The notes beneath the pieces are model-generated. The model was not told the origin of the DNA, did not search any database, and saw only the letters and a list, made by a program, of their open reading frames with translations. A stretch of DNA of 64,000 nt, from assembly GCF_001831475.1 (NCBI RefSeq), contig NZ_CP017688.1, positions 1,240,001 to 1,304,000 of the forward strand. The letters run 5' to 3'. Positions within the stretch are counted from its first letter, which is position 1. The number at the start of each line of letters is the position of its first letter. Below, piece after piece: positions 25,259-34,428 of the stretch. The DNA comes from Flavobacterium crassostreae. GTDB taxonomy: Bacteria > Bacteroidota > Bacteroidia > Flavobacteriales > Flavobacteriaceae. Made by a program: the position numbers and the translations under genes.

Positions 25259-25963
25259 TTATTTTTTTAAACTTGCAACGTATTGGGTTAGCTTTTTGCC
25301 GTATAAAGATTGCGCAACTTCTGGAGTCATTGCTTTTTGTATGGTGTCTAAATATTTAAGGTTAATATCATAAATTTCAGATAAGGCAATATAAGGAGCA
25401 ATTTCATGGTCTTTATTGTTAATAGCAAAGTTGGTTGCAAACAAGTACTTTCGTTTAATATTTGCTTCTTGTTTTGCGGTAAGGCTATCTGCAGCATTGG
25501 TGTTTTTGTACTTAATGGCTTTAAACTTTTTTTCAATTAAGTCTAAATTAGTGTCTTTAAATCGGGTGTTTATTTTTTGGTATTCTTCTAATAATTCTTG
25601 ATTTTTAGATCCTGTAACGGTAGCCGAAGATATATAAGAATCTAAATTGGTTTCAATATGGATGGTTCCGGGTTCTGCAAAAAAAGCCAAGTTATTATCC
25701 AAAGAATTGGTGGTGCCTCTGTCTAAATAGAGGTACAATACTTCGGGAGACTTTAAATCAAGATTGCTTTCAAAACTCGATTTTCCATCAATCTGAATGG
25801 TGTCAATTGCTACAAGAGTAGTGTCTACAATTCGTTGGATGTATAAGGTTCCTTTTTTTAGCCCTTTAATATTTCCGGTTAGGTGTAAGGCTTCTTTGGA
25901 TTCGTTTTTGTTGCAAGACGACATCAGTGCCAAGCTAACAAATAACAAAATGGATTTTTTCAT
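25259..25963 (-). CDS. DUF4369-type lipoprotein
   Basis: 234 residues from ATG 25963; the frame extends to 26023 but MKKSILLFVSLALMSSCNKN is a clean lipoprotein signal with the lipobox Cys at 17. The mature part starts with a DUF4369-like beta domain (LTGNIKGLKKGTLYIQRIVD, FFAEPGTIHIETNLDSYISS, then ATVTGSKNQELLEEYQ). A Lys-rich helical region follows. In larger relatives this domain precedes a thioredoxin-like domain; here no CxxC follows, so it is a stand-alone form. It is probably attached to the envelope. No partner is visible; the tRNA pair lies downstream. Confidence 0.78.
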   Translation of the reverse strand: MKKSILLFVSLALMSSCNKNESKEALHLTGNIKGLKKGTLYIQRIVDTTLVAIDTIQIDGKSSFESNLDLKSPEVLYLYLDRGTTNSLDNNLAFFAEPGTIHIETNLDSYISSATVTGSKNQELLEEYQKINTRFKDTNLDLIEKKFKAIKYKNTNAADSLTAKQEANIKRKYLFATNFAINNKDHEIAPYIALSEIYDINLKYLDTIQKAMTPEVAQSLYGKKLTQYVASLKK

Positions 25964-26209
25964 GGAGTATATATTTTGTTGCAAAATAAAGAAAATAGTT
26001 GGAAAGATAATACCCAATACCAAGGTAATTTTACAAATAAAAAACCTTTAAATTCTGGAATAAATCTGGTTTAGCTACGTCTTTATTTTTTTTTTGAAAG
26101 GCTAAAAGGAGAGATATTTAAAATTGGTAAGCCTTGTTTTGTATAAGAGTAGCGTGTTTTTTTTCGGGTAGCGCAACACAAAGAAGCAGAGGCGGTAATG
26201 GGTGTAAAA

Positions 26210-26237
26210 AAAAGACACCCAGAATAAGGTGTCTTTT
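26210..26237 (-). terminator. terminator of the TIGR03643 gene
   Basis: AAAAGACACC pairs with GGTGTCTTTT (8-nt loop); on the minus strand it runs into eight T. It lies 11 nt after the stop codon at 26248. Confidence 0.85.
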
Positions 26238-26247
26238 AATATATTGA

Positions 26248-26526
26248 CTAGTCAAATTTATTTTTTATGTAATACTTTCCATCCAAATCTTCGTCAAAGT
26301 CATCAATTTTAATTGGCTTTGGTTTGGGTTTGTGGGCGCTGGCCTTTTTCTTCCACATTTCAAATTTTTCAGCGGGTAGCTTTTTTTTCATTATTTCTAG
26401 AACTTCTTTCTCGGCTAGACCAAATTCTTTTTTAATAATTTCAAAAGGATTTTTTTCTTCTAAAGCCATTGTAACAAGTTTTTCTGTTTGCTCCCAGTTC
26501 AGTTCTTTGCGATTACTCTTTTTCAT
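26248..26526 (-). CDS. TIGR03643/DUF2805 family protein
   Basis: 92 residues. ELNWEQTEKLVTMALEEKNP followed by FEIIKKEFGLAEKEVLEIMK has the helix-turn-helix-like spacing of the TIGR03643 family, and EKFEMWKKKASAHKPKPKPI is its conserved tail. The extra C-terminal stretch is acidic, then ends in lysines. Function is unknown, though the fold could bind nucleic acid. It is monocistronic with its own terminator. Confidence 0.8.
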   Translation of the reverse strand: MKKSNRKELNWEQTEKLVTMALEEKNPFEIIKKEFGLAEKEVLEIMKKKLPAEKFEMWKKKASAHKPKPKPIKIDDFDEDLDGKYYIKNKFD

Positions 26527-26762
26527 TACGTGAAAATTAATTCAGATAGGTTTTAAGGATTAATATGATTGATTTTAAATAAGATACCAATATTAATAAA
26601 AATAATAATTACTTTGGAGTAAAACGGGATTTTTTTTTAAAAATAGTTCCATTTTGCTCTTTTGCTCCCGAAGATATTTTTTTTAAAAGATGTTTTTTAG
26701 AATTATTTGGACCAAGATGTTTTTCTGAAAAGAGAATAGTATATTCTGGTTTTTTAAAGCAT

Positions 26763-26807
26763 AAGAGAGCCAAACCAAATACGATCAAGAGTTGGTTTGG
26801 CTCTCTT
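26763..26807 (-). terminator. hairpin downstream of aqpZ in an otherwise empty 297-bp gap
   Basis: A perfect 16-bp inverted repeat, 26763-26778 with 26792-26807, lies 17 nt beyond the aqpZ stop. No T run follows directly on the minus strand, so it may act as an mRNA-stabilising hairpin instead. The rest of 26527-26823 shows no gene or strong motif. Confidence 0.6.
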
Positions 26808-26823
26808 GGATGGTTGGGAGTGA

Positions 26824-27531
26824 TTATGCTTGGGAGTTATTTTGTAAGAGATTTTTGTAGATAAATCCTGCCGCAATGGCACCTAAGATTGGAGCTGCCC
26901 AAAACAACCAAACTTGCGAAAGCGGCTCTCCACCAACAAACAATGCTTGGGATAAGGATCTTGCAGGATTTACGGAGGTATTGGTTATGGGAATGCTGAT
27001 TAAATGGATTAAAGTAAGTGCTAATCCAATGGCGATTCCTGCAAATTTTCCGTTAGCGAATTTGTCTGTAGCGCCCAGAATAACCAACAAGAAAAATAAG
27101 GTTAGTACAAATTCTGCAAGGAAGGCTGCTTGCATAGAATATCCATCCGGAGAAAATGCACCAAAACCATTGGAGGCAAATGCGCCTGCTTTGGTATTGT
27201 CTATTGCAAAACCTATTTTTCCGGACGCAATAGTATATAAGGTTCCTGCTGCAGCGATGGCGCCAATACATTGTGCAACGATATAACCCAATAGATCTTT
27301 GGCAGAAAATCTTCCGCCTGCCCAGAGTCCAAAAGAAACTGCTGGATTGAAGTGTCCGCCGGAGATATGCCCTACAGCATACGCCATGGTCAAAACGGTT
27401 AGACCAAAGGCAAGAGAAACCCCTGCAAAGCCAATTCCTAAATTTGGAATACCAGCAGCAAATAGTGCGCTACCACAACCACCAAAGACCAACCAAAAAG
27501 TACCAAAAAATTCTGCGAATAGTTTTTTCAT
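26824..27531 (-). CDS. aqpZ: aquaporin Z
   Basis: 235 residues with six transmembrane helices and both NPA boxes: [15 protein letters not shown] and [19 protein letters not shown]. The His before the second half ([20 protein letters not shown]) and the Arg after the second NPA give a water-selective filter, as in AqpZ and not in GlpF. It is a water channel of the inner membrane. It is monocistronic, with a TATCTTTA box on the minus strand at 27560-27567. Confidence 0.93.
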   Translation of the reverse strand: MKKLFAEFFGTFWLVFGGCGSALFAAGIPNLGIGFAGVSLAFGLTVLTMAYAVGHISGGHFNPAVSFGLWAGGRFSAKDLLGYIVAQCIGAIAAAGTLYTIASGKIGFAIDNTKAGAFASNGFGAFSPDGYSMQAAFLAEFVLTLFFLLVILGATDKFANGKFAGIAIGLALTLIHLISIPITNTSVNPARSLSQALFVGGEPLSQVWLFWAAPILGAIAAGFIYKNLLQNNSQA

Positions 27532-27648
27532 AATGTGTATTTAAAAAAGTTAATGGTACTAAAGATATACAAAACTGGCAATAAACCAAGGCTAAAAACA
27601 GAACTAGATGGTTTTTGTAGGTTTTTCACCTTAAAGTGAAGCTACTTT

Positions 27649-28569
27649 TTAGGCGTTGTTTTTGGTTTTAAAATGAAGATTCATAACTACAATTGCCAGG
27701 ATAATCAATCCTACCCCGATCCATTGGATGGTCTGTACTTCTTCTTGCAACAATACAAAAGCCATCATAACGGATACCGGTAATTCTAGGGCAGATACAA
27801 TACTGCCTAAGCCAATTCCGGTCAGCGGAAACCCCGCATTCATAAACATAGGCGGAATAATGGTGCCAAATAGCGCCATGATAATTCCCCATTTGTAGAA
27901 GATGTCATAATTAAAAGGCGTAATTTGTGTGGCTATTGAAAAACCAAATACTACTACGGCACCTCCCAAAAGCATGTATAGACTGCGTTGCGCAGAGGAA
28001 ATTTCCGTAGCAATACGGTTGGCGGTAAACATGGTTGTTGTAAAGGATGCTGCGGCAAATATACCCCACATTATTCCATGCCAATCTAGTTTTTGTTGGT
28101 TTTGGATCAAATTAGTAGCTAGTACTGTTCCTATTAGTACCATAACTACAGCAATTGTTTTTTGTTTTGTGGGTAGTTTTTTTTCTAAAATCATTTCTAG
28201 AAGCACTCCCATCCAAACGGTTTGCATCAACAATACAATACCTATAGAAACCGGAATGTATTTGACGGCCAAATAATAAAACACGCTTGTCATACCCAAA
28301 GAAGTACCCGCTAGCATCAAACGTGCAATGGCTCTAGGACTAGCTTGTAGGGCCGCATTTTTATTTTTTGTTTTTTGAAACCAATTGATAAGCAATACCC
28401 CTAAAATGCCTAATACAAATTGCGAAGTAGTGACCTCTGCGGTTGTAAATAAATTGCCCGTAACTCCAGTATCCTTATACGCAAGTTTTACAAAAGTAGC
28501 CAGCATTCCATAACTGGTAGCGCCTAATGCGACTAATACAACTCCTTTTAATACACTTGTTTTTGCCAT
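27649..28569 (-). CDS. EamA-type drug/metabolite exporter (DMT superfamily)
   Basis: 306 residues with ten transmembrane helices in two EamA halves (about 10-140 and 150-300). The helix 1 region VVLVALGATSYGMLATFVKL is typical. ATG 28569 is preferred over TTG 28587 because a TAACTTTG promoter box overlaps the latter. The transported compound is unknown. Its neighbours aqpZ (downstream, same strand) and the FAD monooxygenase (upstream) give no clear hint. Confidence 0.87.
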   Translation of the reverse strand: MAKTSVLKGVVLVALGATSYGMLATFVKLAYKDTGVTGNLFTTAEVTTSQFVLGILGVLLINWFQKTKNKNAALQASPRAIARLMLAGTSLGMTSVFYYLAVKYIPVSIGIVLLMQTVWMGVLLEMILEKKLPTKQKTIAVVMVLIGTVLATNLIQNQQKLDWHGIMWGIFAAASFTTTMFTANRIATEISSAQRSLYMLLGGAVVVFGFSIATQITPFNYDIFYKWGIIMALFGTIIPPMFMNAGFPLTGIGLGSIVSALELPVSVMMAFVLLQEEVQTIQWIGVGLIILAIVVMNLHFKTKNNA

Positions 28570-28584
28570 TGTTTTGTTTTTAGG

Positions 28585-28592
28585 CAAAGTTA
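28585..28592 (-). promoter_or_regulatory. -7 promoter box before the EamA exporter
   Basis: TAACTTTG on the minus strand is a full consensus match, 15 nt before ATG 28569. Confidence 0.55.
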
Positions 28593-28770
28593 CACTTTCC
28601 GTATTAAGTCAAATTAAAAAAGATTCCAGAAAATGGGACGTTATAAAATTCTATACAAAATTCGTTGCACAAAACAACTTTCAATTTTTGCAACAAGCAT
28701 AAAACAGAAGTAACCTACATTTTAGATCCATAACAATACTTTTTAACAAAGCACTGTAGAATGGCCTATT

Positions 28771-30285
28771 TTATGGCGAGGTATTTTTCGGGATAACGCT
28801 GCATCTGGGTTGGTTGCTTTGGTGCAGTACGGTACTGGTGTGTAAAAATTGTGCTGCTGCTGCAGAATCGGTTACTTTGGTGGCACTTCGTAGGGTCATT
28901 TCGGATTCAAATGGAGTTAAAATACTCTCGCGAATTCCTTGTTTTTTCCAAGAGGAAAAGCAATTAGATTCTTTGGCTATAGTACGCGCCAGCAGTAAAG
29001 CATCTAAGAGTGCTTGGTTTGCTCCTTGGCCTTTAAAAGGACTCATTGGGTGTGCTGCATCTCCAAGTAAGGTTATTGCACCAGCTGTATTCCATGCTTT
29101 AGGATCCAATGTTTCTCGATCATAAACAGGATAACCAGAAATACGCGAGGCTAAGGTTGCTGTTACAATCTGTGGGATGGGATCGTGCCATTGTGTTCGA
29201 ACACGAGCTGCTTCTTGGAGTGCTTTAGGTCCTTGAGCGCTTAGGGCTTTGGCTTCTTTTTCGGAAATAGGAAAGCTAAGTTGCCACATCACAGAGTCTG
29301 CTGTGTAAGGCATAACATAGATTCTTTCTTTGCCATTGGCAGTTTGGAATACCGTAGCAGCATCCAGTAAAGGATTGGTTAGCGCTCCTAGAGCAGACAA
29401 AGGACAAATACCCAATACCACCATACAACCTAAATAACGCAAGGGAGTATCTTTGGCCCCAAATACAAAGTTACGCACGGTGCTGCGGATGCCATCTGCT
29501 CCTACTACAAGATCTGCTTGGGCATGCTTTGTTTTTCCGTCTACATCAAAAGACAGGTTCATAGTCCCAAATTTGTTGGGTTGGAGATCGGTTAATTGGT
29601 GTCCCCATTGCACAGTATCCAGGCTAGGTAGTTGTTCTAAAAGTGCGAATCGTAACGATTGTCTTGCAATATGGATGTTGGATCTTTTGGGAGCTGTTTT
29701 GGTTTTGTTAGGAATCCATTTTCTCATTCCCCATTCGCCAATGATTTTGCCAGAAGTGGTATGAATGACGTGTCTTGTGGAGATAATTCCTTGATCTAAC
29801 GAAAAAATACCGAGCTCCTGTATTGCTTTGCTGGCTTGTTGCAGGGTTAGACCGTAGCCTTGAGATCTTGCGTCAAAGTTGCGATCACGCTCATAGAGTG
29901 TAAATGGGATTCCGCGGTGTAAACAAGCCACCGCAAGAGCCACCCCACCAATACCACCGCCTATAATTGCTAGTTTTGGATAGGTTGTAGTGTCTGCCAT
30001 TATAGGCAACGCAGCGGCAACTAAACCCGAATTAGCGCAATTTAAACATGGGTACAAGTGGCCTTTAGGGTAAATTGGTGCAATGCCTTTTGGCTCTGTT
30101 TTTTCAAATTGCTCCAGTGCTATTTGGTAGTTTTTTTTTGCTTTGGCACTAATGCCTCGGCTTTTTTTGCCATTTCCTTGGCATTCTGGGCATATACGCC
30201 AGTTTGTAGCGGGTTTTTTAAAATGGTTCACGGATTGCTTTGGTTTTGGCTCTTTACTTTTTAAATTATATGAGGGAGTATCCAA
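28771..30285 (-). CDS. FAD-dependent monooxygenase with N-terminal zinc-finger-like extension
   Basis: 504 residues from TTG 30285; GTG in QSVNHF is another possible start, and ATG 30000 would give the bare flavoprotein. Residues 32-83 carry two CxxC pairs (CPECQGNGKKS, Cys32/35, and CLNCANSG, Cys80/83), like half of a DnaJ zinc finger. From 104 on it is a PHBH-type monooxygenase: LAIIGGGIGGVALAVACLHR, the DG motif LVVGADGIRSTVRNF, and the GD motif ITLLGDAAHPMSPFKGQGAN. Such enzymes hydroxylate small aromatics using NAD(P)H. The frame is open through both parts, so a natural fusion is likely. The substrate is unknown. Confidence 0.85.
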   Translation of the reverse strand: MDTPSYNLKSKEPKPKQSVNHFKKPATNWRICPECQGNGKKSRGISAKAKKNYQIALEQFEKTEPKGIAPIYPKGHLYPCLNCANSGLVAAALPIMADTTTYPKLAIIGGGIGGVALAVACLHRGIPFTLYERDRNFDARSQGYGLTLQQASKAIQELGIFSLDQGIISTRHVIHTTSGKIIGEWGMRKWIPNKTKTAPKRSNIHIARQSLRFALLEQLPSLDTVQWGHQLTDLQPNKFGTMNLSFDVDGKTKHAQADLVVGADGIRSTVRNFVFGAKDTPLRYLGCMVVLGICPLSALGALTNPLLDAATVFQTANGKERIYVMPYTADSVMWQLSFPISEKEAKALSAQGPKALQEAARVRTQWHDPIPQIVTATLASRISGYPVYDRETLDPKAWNTAGAITLLGDAAHPMSPFKGQGANQALLDALLLARTIAKESNCFSSWKKQGIRESILTPFESEMTLRSATKVTDSAAAAQFLHTSTVLHQSNQPRCSVIPKNTSP

Positions 30286-30360
30286 CTACAGACTGTAACG
30301 ATATTTTTTGCAGTGGTTTTTTATCTCCAAGTGGTGTTAAAGGGCATAAAGAGACGTGTT

Positions 30361-31035
30361 TTAGGTTAAAAGTTGTTCAAAAAAACCACCAATTTGATTT
30401 TTGGTGTCTATAAAATGAATTTCTAAAATCCACTCTCTTTTATTTCCGTTTGCGTCTGCCAAAAATAGATCGTTTGGATTTTCGGGATGGATATAAAGGG
30501 TGTAATTTTCGGGATCGATGTTTTCGTGCGGAAAATGCCCGATGAGGTGGCCGCCGATAGAGCCGCCATAAACATAGCCGTATTTTTTGGCTAATTCTGT
30601 CAGGTAATGCCAATAGGCTGCACCAGTTAGTTCTTGGTGTTTGTCAAACCAATCTTTTGCTTCTTGCCAAGCTAAGGCAACGGCTGTTTTTAATTTATGT
30701 TTGTCTGGATTGTTTCCAATAACGTAGGTTCTTCCAAAATCTGCTTCCCAGCCTTCGAGAATGGGGCCAAAATCTACAAATAGAATATCGTCTTGTTGTA
30801 AAATTAGGTTAGGTGGGTTTTCGTCATAAGGAAGTAAGGTGTTCGCACCGCTTCGAACAATGCGTTTGTGCCAAAATTTTTTTATTCCGAAAAGCTGGTC
30901 TGCTAATTTAAAAATTTCGTCATTGAGTTCTTTTTCGGATTTTCCGGGTTGAATTAATTGCTCTTGCTCTATAGCAACAAAGAGTTGTTGTGCAATTTTT
31001 TCGGCATGAATCAATTGGGCTTTAGTATCCAACAT
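30361..31035 (-). CDS. M24 (aminopeptidase P/methionine aminopeptidase fold) metallopeptidase
   Basis: 224 residues from ATG 31035; the frame is open to 31128, but that would overlap the upstream lipoprotein gene. Metal ligands of the pita-bread fold are visible: Asp in ILFVDFGPI, Asp in EADFGRTYV, His in GGHLIGHFPHE, Glu in ILEIHFID, and a last Glu in GGFFEQLL. It lacks the N-terminal domain of full aminopeptidase P. Cytosolic; X-Pro or N-terminal substrates are inferred. Its ATG lies 47 nt downstream of the lipoprotein stop. Confidence 0.87.
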   Translation of the reverse strand: MLDTKAQLIHAEKIAQQLFVAIEQEQLIQPGKSEKELNDEIFKLADQLFGIKKFWHKRIVRSGANTLLPYDENPPNLILQQDDILFVDFGPILEGWEADFGRTYVIGNNPDKHKLKTAVALAWQEAKDWFDKHQELTGAAYWHYLTELAKKYGYVYGGSIGGHLIGHFPHENIDPENYTLYIHPENPNDLFLADANGNKREWILEIHFIDTKNQIGGFFEQLLT

Positions 31036-31082
31036 TTTTTTGGGCTTTAGGTTGTGTGTAAAGAGAGAGGCAATATAGGCTT

Positions 31083-31574
31083 TTAATTTTGGGTATAATC
31101 GCCCATTAAACTCCCTCCACCACAGCAATACCAGTTTAAGGCATAGCGGTCATCGGCTTCTTTTTCGATGGCATCTATGGTGATGGTGCGGTTTTTTTTG
31201 GTAATGATTACTGTTACTGGTTTTTTCCAATCGGTGGTTTTTATAAATAGAGTATCGTTTTTTAAGGTTCCGGTTTTATTAAAGCGGCAACATGATTTTC
31301 CTTTTATCTCTTTGGATTGAACCGTAACGTTGTAGTGTTGTTGGTTTTTTAGATCTGTAATTTTAACTTCGATCCAATAAGCACCACCTTGTTTTTTGCC
31401 ATATAAATATTTGCCTTCAAAATGGGTTGTTTTGGCAGTGGTTGTATTTGAGGTGTCTTTTTTAGGGACGGCTACAACATCTGTAGCTGGTATTTTGTGG
31501 TTGTTTGGGGTATTTTTCTGGCAAGAAAACACACAGAATGTGGCTAAAATAAAAATTAGAATTGATTTTGTCAT
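31083..31574 (-). CDS. hypothetical lipoprotein with Cys-Cys pairs
   Basis: 163 residues. The signal MTKSILIFILATFCVFSCQK ends in a lipobox (Cys18). The mature part has a Thr/Lys linker and a beta-rich domain. Two Cys-Cys pairs, KGKSCCRFNKTG and LNWYCCGGGSLMGDY, may form disulfides. I recognise no family. It is 2 nt downstream of a second, similarly sized lipoprotein gene, so they are surely cotranscribed and may act together in the envelope. Confidence 0.65.
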   Translation of the reverse strand: MTKSILIFILATFCVFSCQKNTPNNHKIPATDVVAVPKKDTSNTTTAKTTHFEGKYLYGKKQGGAYWIEVKITDLKNQQHYNVTVQSKEIKGKSCCRFNKTGTLKNDTLFIKTTDWKKPVTVIITKKNRTITIDAIEKEADDRYALNWYCCGGGSLMGDYTQN

Positions 31575-31576
31575 TT

Positions 31577-31987
31577 TTATTTGGTGTTACAGTTTTTATT
31601 TGGGTAAATAGTGTCCATTTTTATAATGCGTATTGTTTGGATATAGCCGTCATAGTCTGCAGCAAAACCTTCTTGTAGTTTAGGGAGCTGGATGCCTTTT
31701 AGGCTACAATATACTTCTTTGTAGCTTGCTTGGTTTTTAGGACCTACTAATTTGGTATATTGAAGGTCCATTTTGCCAGAATTGTCTTCTATCCAATAAT
31801 CTAAGGTGTCATTGCATGGCCTGAAAGAAGATACTTCAAAACCTATGGAAAGTTTGCCCTCTAGTAGGATGGCATTGGTGGTGTCTTGTGTTTTGCTGGT
31901 TTGGTCTTTTGGAGGTGTTTCTGGGCTGTTCTTTTTTTGGCAAGATAGGGTGCAAATTAACAGCAGTAATAGGGCTTTGTTTTTCAT
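31577..31987 (-). CDS. hypothetical lipoprotein
   Basis: 136 residues. MKNKALLLLLICTLSCQKKN is a lipoprotein signal with the Cys at 16, then a Pro/Thr-rich linker. The domain VSSFRPCNDTLDYWIEDNSG, then KEVYCSLKGIQLPKLQEGFA, is compatible with an NlpE-like or OB-like barrel carrying a disulfide, but I cannot assign a family. It is the first gene of a pair with the lipoprotein at 31083. Confidence 0.65.
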   Translation of the reverse strand: MKNKALLLLLICTLSCQKKNSPETPPKDQTSKTQDTTNAILLEGKLSIGFEVSSFRPCNDTLDYWIEDNSGKMDLQYTKLVGPKNQASYKEVYCSLKGIQLPKLQEGFAADYDGYIQTIRIIKMDTIYPNKNCNTK

Positions 31988-32184
31988 TGTTTTGGGGTGT
32001 TGGTTCTTGTTTTTGTAAAGGGGTTTAGCCGTAATTTATGGGTTCGAATGGGTTTTAATCCAATGGTGACAGCGAAATAAGGGTGTTTTTTTTGGACTGT
32101 CAAATATAGGAATAATATGGTGGTTTTGACGGATTTTAAAACAGAGGTTTTGTTTGCCATTAAAAAGATATTGTATAGTTAACT

Positions 32185-32257
32185 AGCCCCGATAGTAGTG
32201 AAAATCCTTTTGTTTTTTTGTTTTTAAAAAAACAAAAGATTGTAGCGGATAGCGGGA
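32185..32257 (+). repeat. dispersed inverted-repeat element, copy A
   Basis: Left end AGCCCCGATAGTAGTG followed by AAAATCC, right end TGTAGCGGATAGCGGGA. Between them is an A/T hairpin (CTTTTGTTTTTTT with AAAAAAACAAAAG). The left end is more diverged than in copy B. It lies in the 371-bp gap between htpG and the lipoprotein gene, which otherwise holds only the htpG terminator. Confidence 0.8.
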
Positions 32258-32298
32258 GGGGATACAATGGTGGAAATTGGTGTTTGTGCTCCAAAAAA

Positions 32299-32330
32299 AA
32301 AGACCTGCAAGTTGGCACTCGCAGGTCTTT
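32299..32330 (-). terminator. htpG terminator
   Basis: AAAGACCTGC pairs with GCAGGTCTTT (12-nt loop). On the minus strand it runs into nine T. It lies 28 nt beyond the htpG stop. Confidence 0.85.
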
Positions 32331-32358
32331 AGGATTCTTTGTTTGTTTTGTAGTGGGG

Positions 32359-34248
32359 TTATTTTATCATTTCAAAACTACGTTTTACAAAAGCGGTTAG
32401 TGCTTCTCCTTTAAGTAGGTTTTGAGACAATTTGGCTAAGTCTAAGGCTTGTTTTACAAGGTGTTCTTGTGCTGCTTTATCTTCGGTTCCAAGGATGGTT
32501 GTTGCTAATGGCGAATTGGTATTTACCACTAGGTTGTACATCTCTGGCATGTTGCCCATCCCGAACATACCGCCACCGCCACCGGATTGGCTCATTTCTT
32601 TCATTCTACGCATAAATTCTGGTTGCGTGAGGATAAATGGTGCTGCTTGGCTGTCCATGGCTTCGAGTTGTACTGTATAGGTTTGTTTTGGAACAATGGT
32701 TTCTAAAACTGTTTTTAGTCCGGTTTGTTCTTCTTCGGATAATTTTGAAAGTGTAGTTTCGTCTTTCTTGATTAGGTTATCAATATGGTCTGAATCTACT
32801 CGTACAAAGGTGATGTCGCTGTTGTCTCCTTCAATTTTTTGAATCAAATGAGAGATAATTGGGGAGTCTAGCAACAATACTTTGTATCCTTTGGCTTGGG
32901 CGGTCTCAATGTATGCGTGTTGTGCTTCTTTGTTTCCGGCGTATAAAATAACCAGTTTGCCGTCTTTGTCGGTTTGGGTATCTTTTAGGTTTTCTTTTAA
33001 TTCTTCGAGGGTGAAGTAGTTGTTGTCTACCGTTGGGTATAAAACAAAGGCGCCTGCTTTTTCGTAGAATTTATCCTCGGATAGCATGCCGTATTCTAGA
33101 ACAATTTTGATATCGTTCCATTTTGCTTCAAAGTCGGCACGGTTTTCTGTAAATAACGATTTTAATTTATCTGCAACTTTACGGGTGATATAGTTCGAAA
33201 TTTTCTTCACAGCACCATCTGCTTGCAATCCAGAACGAGAAACGTTCAAAGGAATGTCTGGAGAGTCTACTACTCCGCGTAGCATCATCAAGAATTCGGG
33301 CACAATTCCTTCGACGTTATCGGTAACGTAAACTTGGTTTTGGTACAACTGAATTTTGTCTTTTTGAATTTGTAAATCGCCGCTTAATTTAGGGAAATAC
33401 AAAATACCAGTAAGGTTAAATGGGTAGTCCACATTTAAATGAATATGGAATAATGGTTCTTCAAATTGCATTGGATACAATTCGTGGTAGAAGGTTTTAT
33501 AGTCTTCTTCTTTTAAATCCGTAGGTTGTTTGGTCCAAGCTGGATTAGGGTTGTTGATAAAGTTGTCTTTTTCAACAGTTTGGTTTACATAGTCTTCGGG
33601 AGCATCTTCTGGTTTAGGAAGTGTTTCTGTTTTGGTTCCAAATTTAATTGGAATAGGCATGAATTTGTTGTACTTATTTAAGAGTCCTGAAATTTTAGAT
33701 TCTTCCAAAAATTCTAAGGAGTCTTCTGCAATGTGCAAGATGATTTCGGTACCGCGAGTTGTTTTGTCTGCTGGTTCCAAAGAAAATTCTGGGCTACCAT
33801 CACAAATCCAGTGTGCTGCAGGCTCGTCTTTGTAGGATTTGGTAATAATTTCGACCTTAGAGGCCACCATAAATGCCGAGTAAAAACCAAGACCAAAGTG
33901 GCCTATAATTCCAGAGTCTTTGGCAGAGTCTTTGTATTTTTCTAAAAACTCTTCGGCTCCAGAGAATGCCAGTTGGTTGATGTACTTTTCGACCTCATCG
34001 GATGTCATTCCAATTCCTTGGTCAATTAGGTGCAGCTTTTTGCCCTCTTTATCTATTTTTACCTCAATAATTGGGTTACCATATTCTACGGTGGCTTCGC
34101 CAATATTGGTAAGGTGTTTTAATTTTAATGTTGCATCTGTCCCGTTAGAAATTAATTCACGTAAAAAAATCTCGTGATCACTGTATAAGAACTTTTTGAT
34201 TAAAGGGAAGATGTTTTCTACTGAAACATTAATTTTTCCTGTTGTCAT
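32359..34248 (-). CDS. htpG: molecular chaperone HtpG (Hsp90 family)
   Basis: 629 residues, full length. The GHKL ATPase domain shows EIFLRELISNGTDATLKLKH (canonical NASDA is NGTDA here), LHLIDQGIGMTSDEVEKYIN and GHFGLGFYSAFMVA. The middle domain has YPMQFEEPLFHIHLNVDYPF, then LPLNVSRSxLQ-like IPLNVSRSGLQ. A C-terminal dimerisation domain follows, with a Met/Gly loop (SGGGGGMFGMGNMPEMYN). It is an ATP-driven cytosolic chaperone. It is monocistronic with a strong terminator. No clean -7 box was found upstream, which leaves open stress-type regulation. Confidence 0.95.
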   Translation of the reverse strand: MTTGKINVSVENIFPLIKKFLYSDHEIFLRELISNGTDATLKLKHLTNIGEATVEYGNPIIEVKIDKEGKKLHLIDQGIGMTSDEVEKYINQLAFSGAEEFLEKYKDSAKDSGIIGHFGLGFYSAFMVASKVEIITKSYKDEPAAHWICDGSPEFSLEPADKTTRGTEIILHIAEDSLEFLEESKISGLLNKYNKFMPIPIKFGTKTETLPKPEDAPEDYVNQTVEKDNFINNPNPAWTKQPTDLKEEDYKTFYHELYPMQFEEPLFHIHLNVDYPFNLTGILYFPKLSGDLQIQKDKIQLYQNQVYVTDNVEGIVPEFLMMLRGVVDSPDIPLNVSRSGLQADGAVKKISNYITRKVADKLKSLFTENRADFEAKWNDIKIVLEYGMLSEDKFYEKAGAFVLYPTVDNNYFTLEELKENLKDTQTDKDGKLVILYAGNKEAQHAYIETAQAKGYKVLLLDSPIISHLIQKIEGDNSDITFVRVDSDHIDNLIKKDETTLSKLSEEEQTGLKTVLETIVPKQTYTVQLEAMDSQAAPFILTQPEFMRRMKEMSQSGGGGGMFGMGNMPEMYNLVVNTNSPLATTILGTEDKAAQEHLVKQALDLAKLSQNLLKGEALTAFVKRSFEMIK

Positions 34249-34389
34249 ATTTAAAGTATTAGGGTTTTACAATCTGAAATCTCTACTTTCAAATAAGATA
34301 CCATTTGTGTGCAAAGTGACAAATTGGCGCAATGTTAATTTTGTAACAAAAATATAGAATAGCGATAGGATATTAAGAAACGGCTATTG

Positions 34390-34397
34390 TATATTTG
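34390..34397 (+). promoter_or_regulatory. -7 promoter box before the lipocalin-like gene
   Basis: TATATTTG, a full consensus match, 31 nt before ATG 34429. Confidence 0.6.
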
Positions 34398-34428
34398 TGG
34401 TAGTTTAACACAAAAAAACGAAATCAAA

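Noticed and set aside
30000..30000. FAD monooxygenase starting only at ATG 30000
   Set aside because: Not excluded, but the upstream 95 codons encode two ordered CxxC pairs in the same frame without a stop, which is unlikely by chance, so the longer protein is reported with this start as an alternative.
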